Positions 33,441 through 45,597 are shown, counted from the first letter of the stretch. The stretch: 64,000 nucleotides of DNA from Pyrenula massariospora (GCA_021030905.1 JAGFMI010000025.1:1-64000), one strand, 5' to 3'. Made by a program: numbers and translations. Notes: generated by a model not told the origin, from the sequence alone.

Positions 33441-34662
33441 TCAATCAGAGTGAACTGAATCCTTTTCCGGGTCAAGCATCACTCTACTTTCTTCCTGAGA
33501 TTCAAGGTCGTCCCGCTTCGATTCTTCGAGCACCGGTTTTAGCGTACCGGATTGACGTCTGGCGCTTGGAAGTTTGCTGTAAATTCCCATACCCGTAAGT
33601 GCTATCCCAAAGCCGATGAATTGTTGAAGGCTTGGAAGCTCGCCAAAGAAAGCCATGGACGACACGACGAGGAAGACAGCTTTTGGAATTCCACACAGAG
33701 ATAAAAGTACGGAGCCAGCCCGTCCAACCTAAAGCCATTAGTAATCTCCCAGTACTGCGGTAGGATTACCTACCACATAAACCTGGGCGACGTTGAGACC
33801 AAATGCGATGACTGCTGCAGAAAGGAGAGGTATGGCACCGACATCTGAAAGCTTGCTTTTGTCAAATACGGGATATTCCAAGCCCAATCCCATTGACGCG
33901 TTGATGAGCGCGCAGACCGGGGAAAAAAAGTAGAGAGAGGTCAGGGGATCCATTTGGCTATCTTCGGAATTCATAAGGTATTGCATGAGGGCTAGGCGCA
34001 ATGCCTCGGCGATAGTTCCTCCGCCTTGCACCATGAAACCGAGCCAGCTGAAATGGATCTCTCCCATGGAGGAAATGACAACTCCGAAGGAAATGCCGCA
34101 GATGGTCAAAAGATGGGTCAGCCTCCATTCCGTAAGTCCGAATAAGCAGGTAGCGAGATAAGTTGCAACTGGTCCCATAGCCTTGAGCATTTGGATAAAG
34201 GAGACGCTGAGATACAGATAGGCCTGGTTCGAGAAGATCAAGCTCATACTGAAGCAGAAACCGATTGGGGCCACTGCTCTCCAGAAGAGTCGAGGGGTCA
34301 TTTTGACCTTATGGCGGCCATCGACATAAGGAGTGGTGCGAGCCATGATGTGAATGGCCACCGACGAGAATGTTAGATGCCATGTGGTAAAAGTGATGGC
34401 TGCTCTGAATTAGATTGTGGCTCAGGTCGAGTATGGGGATCTTACGGTATGCTGCGGGTTCTGTAAGTAACATTCGTGTCAATTCAATAGGGCCTCCTTA
34501 CGAAATTTGTCAAGAATCGATTTGTTCAAGAGGATCAGACCCGAGCTGAGCACAATCCAGGATCTTGGCCCATAGATTAGTAGAGGAAATGGAGCGACTT
34601 GACAATACCTACAGGATACACGCCCCGGTGATCAAACTCTGCCTACTGGTAAGGGACTCCAT
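33441..34662 (-). CDS. TPT/DMT-family nucleotide-sugar or triose-phosphate transporter
   Basis: Ten-helix drug/metabolite-superfamily transporter of the triose-phosphate translocator group, expected in Golgi or ER membranes exchanging nucleotide sugars or phosphorylated compounds; substrate unknown. Five exons fit: 34662-34622 (MESLTSRQSLITG), 34563-34502 (SWIVLSSGLILLNKSILDKF), a 6-nt microexon 34451-34446, 34399-33774 and 33728-33441. Together they give 340 aa with a length divisible by three. The join reads KFPYPITFTTWHLTF, matching the family's K-F-x-Y-P-x-x-L-T-T-W-H. Exon 4 has FSLSLIFSN-like SMSLIFSNQAYLYLSVSFIQ, the FIQMLKAMGPVATYL signature, and further helices. The last intron has a perfect TTACTAAT branch site. 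The C-terminal tail is charged and cytosolic. It is convergent with the GT25 gene, which may also act in the secretory pathway. Confidence 0.88.
34446..34451 (-). other. Predicted 6-nt microexon
   Basis: On the minus strand the six bases CATACC lie between an acceptor (CCCGCAG) and a strong donor (GTAAGATC). Including them keeps the frame and supplies the Pro-Tyr-Pro part of the conserved motif F-x-Y-P in the TPT transporter. Using an upstream acceptor (TTACAG) instead would add nine bases and three residues not found in the family. Confidence 0.65.
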
Positions 34663-35606
34663 GATTCTCGGCAGAAAATGATGGATGTTCTGCGACGACT
34701 TAAAGATGGTGCGGTGAACACGGTGTCGATACCACTGTGGCTATGGAGATTCGGCGCGGTTCTGGGGCGATTGAATCCGTAGGACGGGAGAAATGTCCAT
34801 TGAACGAGTGGAATGAGTATGGAAAAATCCAAATGAAAATGGGAATTAAAATGAAGGAGGGACTGGAATGTTGAACTGGTCTGGTCTGGCCTGGTCTGAG
34901 GTGGCCTGGCTGAGGTAAGGGAGGCGCGCCGTGATACGAGCAAGGCTCCGTATAGCTTATTGTGATGCGTCCTATAATTAGGCCTAGGTAGTCGAGTCAC
35001 AGCCACACATTCAAGAGATTGGGCGGAATAGCGTAACGATTTCTCTTGTTGAACTTGAGGACTGCCTTGAACGCCATCTTCTCTCATCAAGTCTGCATGA
35101 TTATTCTCCGCCCCCAGCCGAATTTTCCGCAAAGGACCAAAACGCCGCTGACGGGTCCACCGTAAGCGTGCATTATCTCGATATGTGTGAAGGATTCGCT
35201 TAGACTGAGGCCATCGAGAGGTGGCAGTAATTACTGGCAATCACTGGCGGCGACTTGCTATACGGCGAAACGAACACAACCCCAGATTGCCGTGGGAGCT
35301 GCTGCTTAGCTACCTACCGCAACCTCCAGTGATACTTTATTATTATTATGTCAAGGCTTCAAGCGTGTTCTGTAGGATTCAAGACTGTACGTGAACAGAC
35401 AGTGAAATGAAGTGATCTGCCACCCTTTCGCCTCGTCGCGTCTCCGACGACAGGGCTCCCCTCTGGCTCCACCTTTTGAGTCATGGATGTCTGCACCCAT
35501 CATCTTTTACATCAATTCTTGCGACATAGGTAGCTCGCAAATGACTTGGGAACGATTGCCATGACCGATTTCATACGGTCTCTTCCTCGACACATAGCCA
35601 TCCGTG
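34663..35606. other. Divergent promoter region
   Basis: About 940 bp between the divergent transporter and RAD4 genes. A minus-strand frame (34632-35240, 202 codons) overlaps the transporter's first exon in a different frame and is Arg/Ser/His-rich without a motif; I regard it as chance. A CTGGTCTGGTCTGGCCTGGT direct repeat lies near 34875. Confidence 0.45.
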
Positions 35607-38567
35607 ATGCCTCCATTTCTCCCCCGGAAGCGATCTGCGGAAAACCACCCATCCTCAACGCCCTCATCTTCGAGACCCGCCAAAAAGCCCAAGGTAACCG
35701 ATGCCCTCGACACTCCTGCGACATTCCCACCCTCTCTGCCATCAGATAAACAATCCGCTATTGGAGAGAGTTCAGACTCATCGTTGAGTGATCTAGAGTC
35801 GGAGGAATTTGAAGATGTCCCTAAGCACGGCAAGGCTGAAGAGCAAGACGACGTGGACTGGGAAGATGCCCTGGAGGATAACTCAGCACTACAGCCTACG
35901 AGCGATCTACAGCTAACGCTCTCCAAAGATGCCAATGCCATCGACTATGGTGCCATGAGTTCGTATAGCGCTCCCAAGAAAGGGCCCAGCAAGATTGAGC
36001 GCCAGATCAGAGTCGCTACTCATCGCATGCACGTTCAATGCCTCCTTTTCCACAACGCCGTACGAAACATGTGGCTATCAGATGCTCAGACCCATCAGAT
36101 ACTATTAAAACAGCTGTCTCCTGGAATCTTGCAAGATGTGCAGAGATGGAAGGTTGCCAGCGGGTTGGTCACTACAGAGCCTGCAAAGCCCGTCAAGAGA
36201 AAAGATCGAAAGAGAAAGAGTGAACGGGACTGGGGCACACCGAGCAAACGGCTAGAGGAGGGAAAGCCTGACATGAGTCGAGGCGACCCTCTGGTTCCCT
36301 TGCTCAAGACCCTGGTTGTGGATTGGAGGAAGCGCTTCAAGATTTCAGCGCCAGGACTCAGAAAGCATGGCTACAAGCCCAAGCATATCTTACAAGCCGA
36401 GATTGCATCGTTCCACCACGATTCCCATAACCCACAATTGCACGGTGAGCGAATACGCAATGTTGGCGAATTTAGAGCACGAGCAAGGCAGATGACTGGT
36501 TCAAGAGACGTCGGCGAACAATTATTTACTGCTCTACTTCGCGCTCTCGGCATTGAGTCAAGGCTAGTCGCAAACCTGCAACCTCTAGGCTTCGGATGGG
36601 CGAAGGCCGAGGATGCAGTCGCAAACAGGCCGATCGAGGACGATGCGCAGCGACAGAGTTCTGAGCTGTCTGATGATGGCGATAGCGCTGAACAACAGAT
36701 AGACGAAGACGAGTCTGATGATGCGTCCGTCCTAGAGGTCACTGCTCCAAAGAATCGTCGTATAAAATTTGATAATGACCTTCCCTTTCCCATTTACTGG
36801 ACTGAAGCGATATCCACCACAAACAATGCCGTTATTACCGTTTCTCCCTTTTTAGCCAACTCAATCTCGATTGCGCAAGACGCATGTATGAGGTTTCAGC
36901 CGATAGGTGCCAAAGCGGAGAAGGCGAAACAAGTGATGGCCTATGTCGTTGGATTCTCTGCAGATGGAACCGCCAAAGACGTGACTACCCGCTACTTGAA
37001 AGGCCGCAGATGGCCAGGCAAGACCAAGGGATTTCGACTACCCCTCGAAAAAATACCTATCTATAACAAGCATGGCAAGATCGTTCGACATGAAGAATAC
37101 GGATGGTTTAGGCACACTATGGCAGGCTACGCGCGGCCGGATACCAAACGAACTGCGGTTGACGATCTGGAAGATTCAGCAGATCTGGTTCCTCAACAGC
37201 CTGAGCGAAAGGAAGTAAAAGGAGAGGGCGACACCTTACAAAGCTTGAGGTCTTCCGCAGAGTTCATCCTGGAGCGCTTTCTCAGGAGAGAAGAGGCCTT
37301 ACGTCCGGGCTCTCGACACGTACGAACCTTCATTAACGGCAAGGGAGATAAAGCCAAGGAAGAAAAGATTTTCCGGCGCGCCGATGTTGTTCCTGTCAAA
37401 ACTGCGGAAAGCTGGCATAAGGAAGGTCGGAGGATCAAGCCGCGTGAGGCCCCATGGAAGCTTGCTCCTATACGAGCAGTCACTCTTGCTCGAAAACGTG
37501 AGGTCGAAGAAGAAATGCGGGAGACGGGGGAGAAACCAATGCAGGGGTTGTACTCTGCCGAGCAGACTGAGTACATTATACCGCCACCCATCGAGAATGG
37601 TATTATCCCCAAAAATGCTTACGGAAATATCGATTGCTTTGTTCCGAGTATGGTACCAGCGGGAGCAGTCCACCTTCCTTATCGTGGAACGGTCAGGATG
37701 TGTAGAAAGCTCGATATCGACTTCGCGGAGGCTGTCATTGGTTTCGAATTTGGCAACAAAAGGGCGGTGCCTGTCATTCAAGGTGTAGTTGTCGCCCAGG
37801 AAAATCAACAGACTGTCTTAGATGCCCTAGATGCGTACGAAACAGAACAGAAAAAGAAAGAGGAAAACAGACAGGAAAAGACAATACTAAGCCTATGGAG
37901 AAAGATGCTAATGGGGCTGAGAATCGCTGAACGCATGCAAACCGAATATGGAGCCGATACCACAGACGCGAAAGATATAATCGACTTGACAAGCGAGCTA
38001 GAGGGTGATACGGGTCGAAAACTACGCGAAGCTATACCAACTTCGATGGAAGATTTCCGACCTTCCGACCTGAACGAGACTGACCAGAATATTGGTGCGG
38101 GTGGTTTTCTTATCCACGACGAAGAGCCGCAGCCTGAGGAGCTTGTACTGGATGCCGGACATGGTATAGAATCAATCACCGCAGGAGCAGAAGAATATCC
38201 AACCCCACTGTCAGCACCCTCTACAAAATCTGTGGCAATGAAGGAGGTTTTAGTGGCTGGGTCAGATGAATCAGAGCTTTCCGACCCAGGAACAAATTCA
38301 AACTTGGCCACAGGTGTAACAGAAGAGAGACCTTCGTTAAAGTCATCTAAATCAAAGGGCCCGAACCGGTTGAACAATGGACACGATAAGCATACCATTA
38401 CAAATTCACAGGCACTACATCGACGACCCACAAAAACTAAAACGTCTAAGGATCTGTCCTGTGATAACAAATCTTCCGCTACATCTACGCCACGTCGACA
38501 GCACCCAAGGAGAGCCAAAGGTGTGCTCACAAGCCCGTACTTTGATCCTTCTGATACTGATAATTGA
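35607..38567 (+). CDS. rad4: Rad4/XPC nucleotide excision repair protein
   Basis: Nuclear damage-recognition factor that starts global-genome nucleotide excision repair with Rad23. 986 aa in one exon. The N-terminus has a basic nuclear signal (SSSRPAKKPKVTDALDT) and an acidic stretch (SSLSDLESEEFEDVPKHGKA). The transglutaminase-like domain spans about residues 250-500, with FTALLRALGIESRLVANLQ and PFPIYWTEAISTTNNAVITV. The beta-hairpin DNA-binding domains follow: WFRHTMAGYARPDTKRTAV (BHD1), then RREEALRPGSRHVRTFINGK, and finally YGNIDCFVPSMVPAGAVHLP with AVIGFEFGNKRAVPVIQGVV (BHD3). A long disordered tail with acidic and basic patches completes it. The start at 35607 is one codon after a GTG in the same open frame. 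Confidence 0.95.
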   Translation: MPPFLPRKRSAENHPSSTPSSSRPAKKPKVTDALDTPATFPPSLPSDKQSAIGESSDSSLSDLESEEFEDVPKHGKAEEQDDVDWEDALEDNSALQPTSDLQLTLSKDANAIDYGAMSSYSAPKKGPSKIERQIRVATHRMHVQCLLFHNAVRNMWLSDAQTHQILLKQLSPGILQDVQRWKVASGLVTTEPAKPVKRKDRKRKSERDWGTPSKRLEEGKPDMSRGDPLVPLLKTLVVDWRKRFKISAPGLRKHGYKPKHILQAEIASFHHDSHNPQLHGERIRNVGEFRARARQMTGSRDVGEQLFTALLRALGIESRLVANLQPLGFGWAKAEDAVANRPIEDDAQRQSSELSDDGDSAEQQIDEDESDDASVLEVTAPKNRRIKFDNDLPFPIYWTEAISTTNNAVITVSPFLANSISIAQDACMRFQPIGAKAEKAKQVMAYVVGFSADGTAKDVTTRYLKGRRWPGKTKGFRLPLEKIPIYNKHGKIVRHEEYGWFRHTMAGYARPDTKRTAVDDLEDSADLVPQQPERKEVKGEGDTLQSLRSSAEFILERFLRREEALRPGSRHVRTFINGKGDKAKEEKIFRRADVVPVKTAESWHKEGRRIKPREAPWKLAPIRAVTLARKREVEEEMRETGEKPMQGLYSAEQTEYIIPPPIENGIIPKNAYGNIDCFVPSMVPAGAVHLPYRGTVRMCRKLDIDFAEAVIGFEFGNKRAVPVIQGVVVAQENQQTVLDALDAYETEQKKKEENRQEKTILSLWRKMLMGLRIAERMQTEYGADTTDAKDIIDLTSELEGDTGRKLREAIPTSMEDFRPSDLNETDQNIGAGGFLIHDEEPQPEELVLDAGHGIESITAGAEEYPTPLSAPSTKSVAMKEVLVAGSDESELSDPGTNSNLATGVTEERPSLKSSKSKGPNRLNNGHDKHTITNSQALHRRPTKTKTSKDLSCDNKSSATSTPRRQHPRRAKGVLTSPYFDPSDTDN

Positions 38568-39441
38568 ATCATCTGTACATAATATGAGCTCACTACCAAC
38601 GTGTACGTAGACTCATCTTGACCTAGAGACCTTCATGATTATTAATGAAGATCAGTCTTTCCTCATGGAAAGTAATCCATACCTATTATATAAAGTAGTT
38701 AAACTCAAACTTTTTGAGACGTTGGATCTTGCTAGCATTGTAAAGTCTGTTTGAACCTAGGGACTCGTATATAATGCGAGGCTCGGTATCAGAAGTCGCG
38801 GCGCATCTTATTATCAATACTCGCGGCTGTCTAGCTGACAACCGGATGAATTATGACTTTTAATACCCAGCTTCGACAACATGGAGAGCAAATTATTCTG
38901 TGGACCACATGGTAGACCACATCTAAGAGGAGGGATTAGAATCCTACAATAGAAGAGAACATGGACTCCAAGATTAGGTTCAATGTTTCGTGCATGGGTA
39001 TCCTGCATTCTTGGATCTTATCTGAGTCTTCCCTTTCTAAATGATGAGAAGAAATGAACGATGGTGAATCAGATTTGCCAGCACACCAAATTTGATGACC
39101 TTCCAGGATTGATGTACCCATGCTAGGTCAAGCCGAGAAACGAAATCCACAAAAACTACCTCTTTTGGTAAAGGTGTGTAGACTTGTAAATGGATTTTCA
39201 ATAGACGGTGGTATCAAGACGTTTAGTCGATATAGTGCAATAGGCTTCTGGCGAGAAAGCGTTCGCTCTTTTGGATCATGTCGTTTTCGGTGGGCTTCAG
39301 TTTATGCCGCAAGATAACCCCGATCATAGAAAATTAGAGGCCTGTGCGAATATGCTCCACGACCGCCATCAGCATCTGGATAGTCTCAAAAATGATCTGT
39401 GATATTCTGTGCTCGATCATAGACAATACATGTCCACAACA
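38568..39441. other. Convergent intergenic gap
   Basis: About 870 bp, AT-rich, between the ends of RAD4 and the SAP30-like gene. Only short frames. A hairpin-forming CTTCAT...ATGAAG sequence sits at about 38631-38650 just after RAD4. No gene seen. Confidence 0.45.
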
Positions 39442-40118
39442 TCAAGGACGAAATCGTAGCCTGAACTCTCTACCCTCGTTTTGCCTCACCACATAAGCAA
39501 ACCTTGCCACAACATCCCCCTCATTAACACTCATGCTGTTGAAGTGTTTTCTAATAGCCATTGCCAATGCCTCTTGATTAACTCTTCCTGCCTCACTTTT
39601 TTCGTTGTTTAGATTTGATATTCGGCTAGACTTTCGAGATCGGTCGAGAAAACTTCGTTTCCGGAAAGCGATGCTAGAAGGACTTTGGACGCCGATGCCC
39701 TGAGAGAGATAGGCCGAAGCATGTGGGTGGGTGTAGGAAGGCGGTATAGACGATAGTGAATGGGTGTGTCGGTAAGTGTGGAGGAGGGAATGTGAAAGTG
39801 AGGACCATGGAATCTGGGAATGAGCACGGTTAGGACAGCTGAGATATCTTGAAATGAGAAGGAAAATGACTATACCCTGGGAGTTTCACGATCGCCATTC
39901 TCAGTAGTGGAGTTTCCAAGCTGAGGGAGCGTTGCGGTAGTTCTTGAGCTCGATGCTAGGCCATTCTGCACAGCATGCGATCCAAAAGCGCGTGACTTTC
40001 CTTTAGATACGCCGGCACTTGATGTCAGACCGAGCGTACGCTCTTTTGCGGTAGTGATGCTTGACGTCTCACTGCGAGAGTCGTCTATGAGATTTGGGCG
40101 AGGCCGTGATGGAGGCAT
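39442..40118 (-). CDS. sap30: SAP30-like Sin3-binding protein
   Basis: Subunit of the Rpd3/Sin3 histone deacetylase complex, acting in the nucleus in transcriptional repression. Two exons, 40118-39876 and 39813-39442, join in frame for 204 aa across a 62-bp intron with a CTAAC branch. The start MPPSRPRPNLIDDSRSETSS matches the usual short N-terminus of fungal SAP30 proteins. A disordered Ser/Thr-rich part follows, then PWSSLSHSLLHTYRHTHSL at the splice junction. The C-terminal Sin3-binding segment reads ALAMAIRKHFNSMSVNEGDV, then VARFAYVVRQNEGREFRL. The frame stays open upstream of 40118 for about 35 codons but has no ATG, so a further 5' exon is possible. Confidence 0.75.
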
Positions 40119-43100
40119 TAGTGCATTGAAGCTGATCCGTCTCCGAAATATTGGAATGCGACTCAATGAGGCCCGTCCACTTTCTTCAGATCCTTGGTTG
40201 AAAGGCACACAAGGAGAACTGGAAAGATCGTGTAAGGGGCCGACAACTCAGCAGTAGCAACGATCAGGCGGGAGAGGTAACGAAAGTCCTGGAATCATTT
40301 GGAATGGTTTCAATAAGAAAATAGCACTGGATCGATGATGGCTCCCTACTCTACTCGGTTGGTAGAACGCAAGCTGCGGTTTGAACCCTTGAAATTGAGG
40401 CTTCGGCGGACTCGGTGCGATGACGCAGCGAAGCCAAGCGCAACGAATCCGAGCCGAACCCCTGATCCGACGGTCTTTCCGCCTGCCGACCAAAGTCCGG
40501 CTAGAGGTTAGCAATATTAAAACAACCTCAAAGCAAATCTTACTCTACTCGTCATTTGGGTGTATAGAAACTGGAAAGTAACGTTGAGCTTGAGAGTTCT
40601 CATTGAAATTCTTCACCATGATTTTTATTGATCGATTTTCGGTATCGGTTCGACGATTTTAGGAGGATGCTTCTTTTCTATTGTTAAACTCGGCCACCTC
40701 TCTCTATTCTAACTTGCACTCAAAGGCTTATTCTGCACCTAGGTAGCAGTGAACTGTGCGACTTAATTGTCTAGATGTGATATTTGAGCTCTCTCTGAAG
40801 ATCAAAATTAGATGCATCTGACTTTCAAGCGTCAATGAGTCTTGCTAGGAACGCTTCGAGGAGCTTCAAAATTTTCAGTCCTTAAGCGCATCAGAGCTCT
40901 AGCAAGCAGACCGACTTGTCACAGCAATAGAAACAGTGAGAATCTGGTTGGAAACCTATATCTGTTTCGCGCACGTAAATGCCATCAGAATGCGACTCTT
41001 ACAGTTGACTGACATCCCATTTAGAGAGTACGTAAGATATTGCGCTTAGGTCCTTCCGAATTGTCATAGTACAAGTAAGAAAGAAAAAGAAGTCTGAGGT
41101 CGGATGTCCCAAGCTAATACTACCTGCGGCTTTTTTCGCGTCAGCTGAGATTGATACTCTGTGTACAGAGAGCTGAAGAAGATGATATACGGCAAACGGT
41201 GAAAAAGACAACGGCCGAAGATACCGTTCTCAAAAGATAGAAAGGAGAAAGCTAGAAATTTTACGAAAAGTCGTAATACACGTGGATGTAGCGCAACAGA
41301 ACGGATAATCCAGCCGTCATTGGCAATCAGTCAGTTCCCGAGTGTCCGATTTTCCACAACTATCCTGAGGATATCGTTCATCAATGACTTCATCTACCAA
41401 GAATCCTAGTTTACAGTCACATACAAACGCGAGTGCCATCGGTCCAGGAAATGACTAGATGCGCTTTGCTATGTGTGATTCAGGTAGGGGCATTAAGGCT
41501 TGCTTAGTGGTAGAGAGAAACATCTGCGCGAATGTAGAAAAAGGCCTTCGGGCGAGGTCAACTTCGAAAAACCGATGTGGAAAAAATCACATTTGACAAT
41601 CTACTTTAATAGTGCACCGGTGCTCGATGCCCGTAAGAGGGTCAGGAAACGTAAACACACGTGGCGCTATCTGGACAACGAACACTTCTGACATTTAGAG
41701 CTATGTGGGGTCGTTTATTGCATACAGTAAACGATCCAAAGCAAGGGTTGATCAAGATAACGATTGTTGCGAGATAAATGTTGTGACAGGAATGCGATCA
41801 CTTGATTTATCAAATCTAATCATAGCCTGAGAAACTCCACCCACCAGAAGCACGACATCAGGGATGACAAGACCTTCTAGACTAGATCAGCTCGTCATCT
41901 TCAAATGTATAGCCGGAATGCTATAGAAAATCGTAAGGGATATTAAGAAGCTATGAAAGATAATGAAACTTAGTCTCCAAGCCACCTTGAGTGGAAGGGG
42001 AGTGATTACTCGGTTTTCGAGACCAGCGATGAGTTTTACCTTGGAAAGAGCTTTATGTAATAAACGAGAGTTTATATGAATTACCAATGTCTCCAAGTTT
42101 TCTCCGATATGGGCTAAACGAGATGATAGTAATTGGCCACGGCTGAACAGAAGAAATCATGTTCCAGAGTCAACAGTCGGATGGCGGTTTACAAGTTGAC
42201 TTTGGGCTTATCATCAACCTGCCGGACAAATGTAGAATATCGGGGATGGCACAATAGCCAAAAGAAAAATCCCCGGCACCTAAATGCGGCAGTTCCGCTC
42301 AAATAGAGCTGGCGCTCGACAATAATAATGAAAATACAAGTACGTAAGCAGGAAAAAAGCGACATAAGGTGTGACATCAACAGTCGGTCCCCCCACATGA
42401 TCGGATAACTACAAGATTTGAACAGATCTTGACGTGCCAACCTTTTCGGCCGATGTTAATATGCCAAGCTGTGACATCAATGGAAGCTCGAAAATTCTCA
42501 CTCAGGTCGCAGATCCAACTTAAGTGAGAAGCTACACGTCTTTGGGGGCTCAAAACGATGAGACGAGTCAGAATGGAGATGTGTTGTAAGAGCGATTGAA
42601 GCCAGATAATCCTACAGGCCGCCCTGCTCCATATGTGGAGCGGGAAGTTTAGCCCACCTGAAACAAGACAATAATAATGACAAGGAAAGTAAAAGGCGAT
42701 GTAATCTACATAGAAAAGGCTCAATCCGATTGACTGTTTCGAGAGGTGACTGCGAACTCGGTCGGGAGATTTGTGCCAGATCACCTTTCGCTCTTTGGTT
42801 GATGTTAGAGCTCTAAAGGCTTCAGCTTGACGTGCTGAAACGAGGCAAACGACAGATCACTTGGCGGCATGACTCCATACAATGCTTTAGCTGCATTCTC
42901 CACGTTCTGCCCCGCAAAACGGAGGTCCCGACATGTCGATCGCCTTGTCAAGGATGCCGCGTGGGCTCCAGGAGTGCAGACACGTTCCACATAAGGGGCC
43001 AGGGTAAGAGGGAATCGGTTGGACCAGGGATAAACCTGCGAGATGCAAGAATATCGTAAGCGAGACGGCGAGCCAGTCGATTGCCACTCCTTCAACTCTG

Positions 43101-44364
43101 AGCCTGATGTGGAGCGGATGTCGCGGATGCGGATTCCCCGGTGGTTATTGTTGGAAGACGCGTCCTAGGATGGATCGGAGGCTGATGTCAGGCTCGAAGG
43201 CCACACAGAATCATGATCGGGATTAGAAATTGTTGGGGCCAGAGAGTGGCGTGCAACTCATGCATATTAGCAAGGAGCATGTTGGATAGAACAGGGCGTA
43301 GGATGCGCGTCCTCGTTGGAAAGAAAAGGGGGGGGAGGGGAAAGGTGGGGAGACTTGGAGGGCAGGACAAGAAGAGTGAGCCAAGAGCATGTGCTTCGGA
43401 GGTATTCTAGGCTGAAATTCGACACCAACTCGGGGGGGGCACGAACACGGGGAAGATGGGGGTCAAACGTTGCAACCGGGGGCAGAGAAGATGGCGGTTT
43501 GACAGCTTCCGACTTTAGCCTTCTGGCCCCTCAGCAGCGGCTCAGCGGTGGATTCATGTCAGAACGAATATGACTCCCAATCTTCCCCGTTACTTTCCCC
43601 CACACTACGCTATCTGATTCCCAGGAAATGGAAAAGTGGCCCGGATCAGGGTGGTTGGACCAGAGATAAGGCCGGGATCATGGTGGCACGCCAGTCAAGC
43701 CTCGATGCCGGGGAAAGTGTCACAAAATACGGGGAGCCCGGCTGGCGACGGGTCATGGGCCATGATAACGTCTTTCTCCCAGAGCCTTGCGTGAGCAGAG
43801 AGACTCATCTCAGAGACTCGTGCTGCGAACGACTGCTCCCACTCCATTCGTGGAAACACGACGTTGGGCGGCGCGGTCCGGTGGTATGGAAGCGATTCTC
43901 TCATCCCAGCCAACGATGAGGTGATGATGAGGAGCGCGCTGGCTATATTTGAGCCTGCTATGTATTCGTGTCTAGCATTCCGGGATCGCCTATCTCTTCA
44001 CCACCCTGCAGGCCCCGGCCTTACCCCAACTTTCGGAAGCAGGATCATGCAAGGTAATCTTTGCAAAAGCCACCTTTTCTGCCAAGCACGCACACTCTTC
44101 CGAGAGCAGTATTGCGGAGTGTGCCAGCCTTGGGAGGTGCAATTTGATTTGCCTCTATCGAATCTAGGATGAGTACGTACGTGACAGGAATGGACAAAAG
44201 GAAATAATCGTAGTCATGATCCCGCTTTTCGTTGCGCTTCTATGAGCCTGGTCTATCCATTTCCAACGCTGCTCGCTAATATCCATCCAGACAAGTCTAT
44301 CGTAGTCAATAAGTCGAGAGTCTCCCCAAACGCCCAACCCCAGAAAGCATATCTGAGTTTTGGC
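40119..44364. other. Large gene-free interval
   Basis: About 4.2 kb between the 5' side of SAP30 and the 3' end of creA. Open frames are short and shadow each other (for example 42377-42784 minus, 42805-43095 minus, 43548-43919 plus, 43864-44172 plus), with no domain. The section after 43.3 kb is GC-rich with G-runs. A 16-bp palindrome (GCTCCATATGTGGAGC) lies at about 42627. It may hold unrecognised small genes or non-coding transcripts, but nothing is supportable. Confidence 0.45.
43327..43373 (+). other. G-run cluster, possible quadruplex
   Basis: At least four tracts of three or more G occur within about 47 bases on the plus strand (a run of eight, then GGGG, GGGG and GGG) separated by short loops. 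This fits the G3+N1-9 pattern of a G-quadruplex. It lies about 1 kb downstream of creA. Confidence 0.5.
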
Positions 44365-45597
44365 TCAATATCGCTCCTCCCCGCTTATAGAAGCATTCGC
44401 GCTAGATGAGCCAGAATTAAAACCGCTTCCGGGGTTGAGCAACTCATGCACTGCAACCTTCGGCACGGGAAGTTTCCGTTGTGTCCCATCCGGACGAGAC
44501 ATGATGTCGCTAATGCTAGGCCCCGTGCTTTGAGAGTGCTGGTATGGCGGATGGGCACCACCCGCCGACGGCTCCATAGGTGCCAGCGCTGGGACTTGTT
44601 GTAGGGAAAGATTCCGGATCCCGGGTAGATGTAGATCGGTGCCCAAAGGTCGAAGGCGAGGAGAGTGTCCGGGGGTGGCGAGTGGCGTGTGGTCAGGTGT
44701 CGGAGAGAGAGAGTCATGTGAAAACGTTGGCGAAGGTGGTGCCGTAGAGTTAGGGGAGTTTGGTCGTGAACGCTTCACGCGCGGGCCATCTTCCCCTTCA
44801 TGAGAGTGCGACCTTGACATGGGGTGACTGTGCGCCGTTGCGTACGCCGACAATGGAGGCAAGCGTCCACTCGTCATGTGAGGTCGATGGCTAAGGAGGT
44901 GATGGGCGTGTGGCATGAGCCTTGGCGGTAACGAAGAGGGTTCCTCTCGCTCGACTTGAGATGCCGCGGTGGCCAGTAGATTGATGTCCATTGGGTGAGA
45001 CCGTGGATCACCTATTGATCGACCGTAAGACAGCCCTGTAGGAATGTGCGGAGCGTAGTAAGAATGCGGCGGTGATACATTTGGAGAGCCGGTTTGTGAT
45101 GTTGGGGCAGATCGAGTGATGGTCTTTGGCGGTGGCATCATCTGGGCGGGCGAGAGACCGTTCTGAGGGTCAAGCCCTGCTGTGACCGCGGCTGCCGCCG
45201 CCTGCTGTGCTTTATTGCTCCGCCTTGAATTTGGATTGCTGTGGATTCGTGAATGTCGGGTCAGCTCGTCAGATCGGCTGAAGCGTTTTGTGCATCCTGG
45301 AAACTGGCAGGCGTGTGGCTTCTCCCCGGTATGAGTTCTGATATGTCTCGTTTGATGCTCCAGCCGGTGGAACGCTCGGTCGCAGAGGGGGCATTTGTAG
45401 GGACGTGGTAGGTCTTGTCTTTCTTCCTGAACTGGCTGCGCACCGTGGAGCATTGGCGGTAACAGGCTTACGGCTGCCATGTTGGGATCACTGTGCGTGA
45501 CCTGGATCTTGGGAGAAGAGGATGTCGAGGGGGGGTTCTCTTCTTGAGGAGGGTTCAGCAGATTGGAAAAATCCACCGAAGACGAAGCTCGTTGCAT
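44365..45597 (-). CDS. creA: Carbon catabolite repressor CreA/CRE1
   Basis: Zinc-finger repressor that binds SYGGRG sites in glucose and shuts off genes for other carbon sources. 410 aa, single exon, in the normal range. Two C2H2 fingers occupy residues 67-119: [19 protein letters not shown], then [20 protein letters not shown], with the HTGEKP linker between. The N-terminus VDFSNLLNP is the family signature. An alanine run (QQAAAAAV) follows the fingers, then a Ser/Pro/His-rich regulatory region with an acidic/basic patch ([18 protein letters not shown]). The conserved C-terminal repression segment is [20 protein letters not shown], then [12 protein letters not shown]. It is expected to shuttle between nucleus and cytoplasm. 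Upstream G-rich sites allow self-repression. Confidence 0.97.
   Translation of the reverse strand: MQRASSSVDFSNLLNPPQEENPPSTSSSPKIQVTHSDPNMAAVSLLPPMLHGAQPVQEERQDLPRPYKCPLCDRAFHRLEHQTRHIRTHTGEKPHACQFPGCTKRFSRSDELTRHSRIHSNPNSRRSNKAQQAAAAAVTAGLDPQNGLSPAQMMPPPKTITRSAPTSQTGSPNVSPPHSYYAPHIPTGLSYGRSIGDPRSHPMDINLLATAASQVEREEPSSLPPRLMPHAHHLLSHRPHMTSGRLPPLSAYATAHSHPMSRSHSHEGEDGPRVKRSRPNSPNSTAPPSPTFSHDSLSPTPDHTPLATPGHSPRLRPLGTDLHLPGIRNLSLQQVPALAPMEPSAGGAHPPYQHSQSTGPSISDIMSRPDGTQRKLPVPKVAVHELLNPGSGFNSGSSSANASISGEERY

Noticed and set aside
34632-35240. 202-codon minus-strand frame upstream of the TPT transporter
   Set aside because: It overlaps the transporter's first exon in another frame and is low-complexity in Arg, Ser and His; the spliced transporter explains the conserved motif and start.
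37805-38599. 264-codon frame antisense to rad4
   Set aside because: It mirrors the acidic and serine-rich codons of the Rad4 C-terminus and has no independent support.
40345-40400. tRNA-like stretch (CTCGGTTGGTAG followed by GGTTTGAACCC)
   Set aside because: D-arm and T-arm look-alikes are too close together and no acceptor stem or anticodon arm can be drawn.
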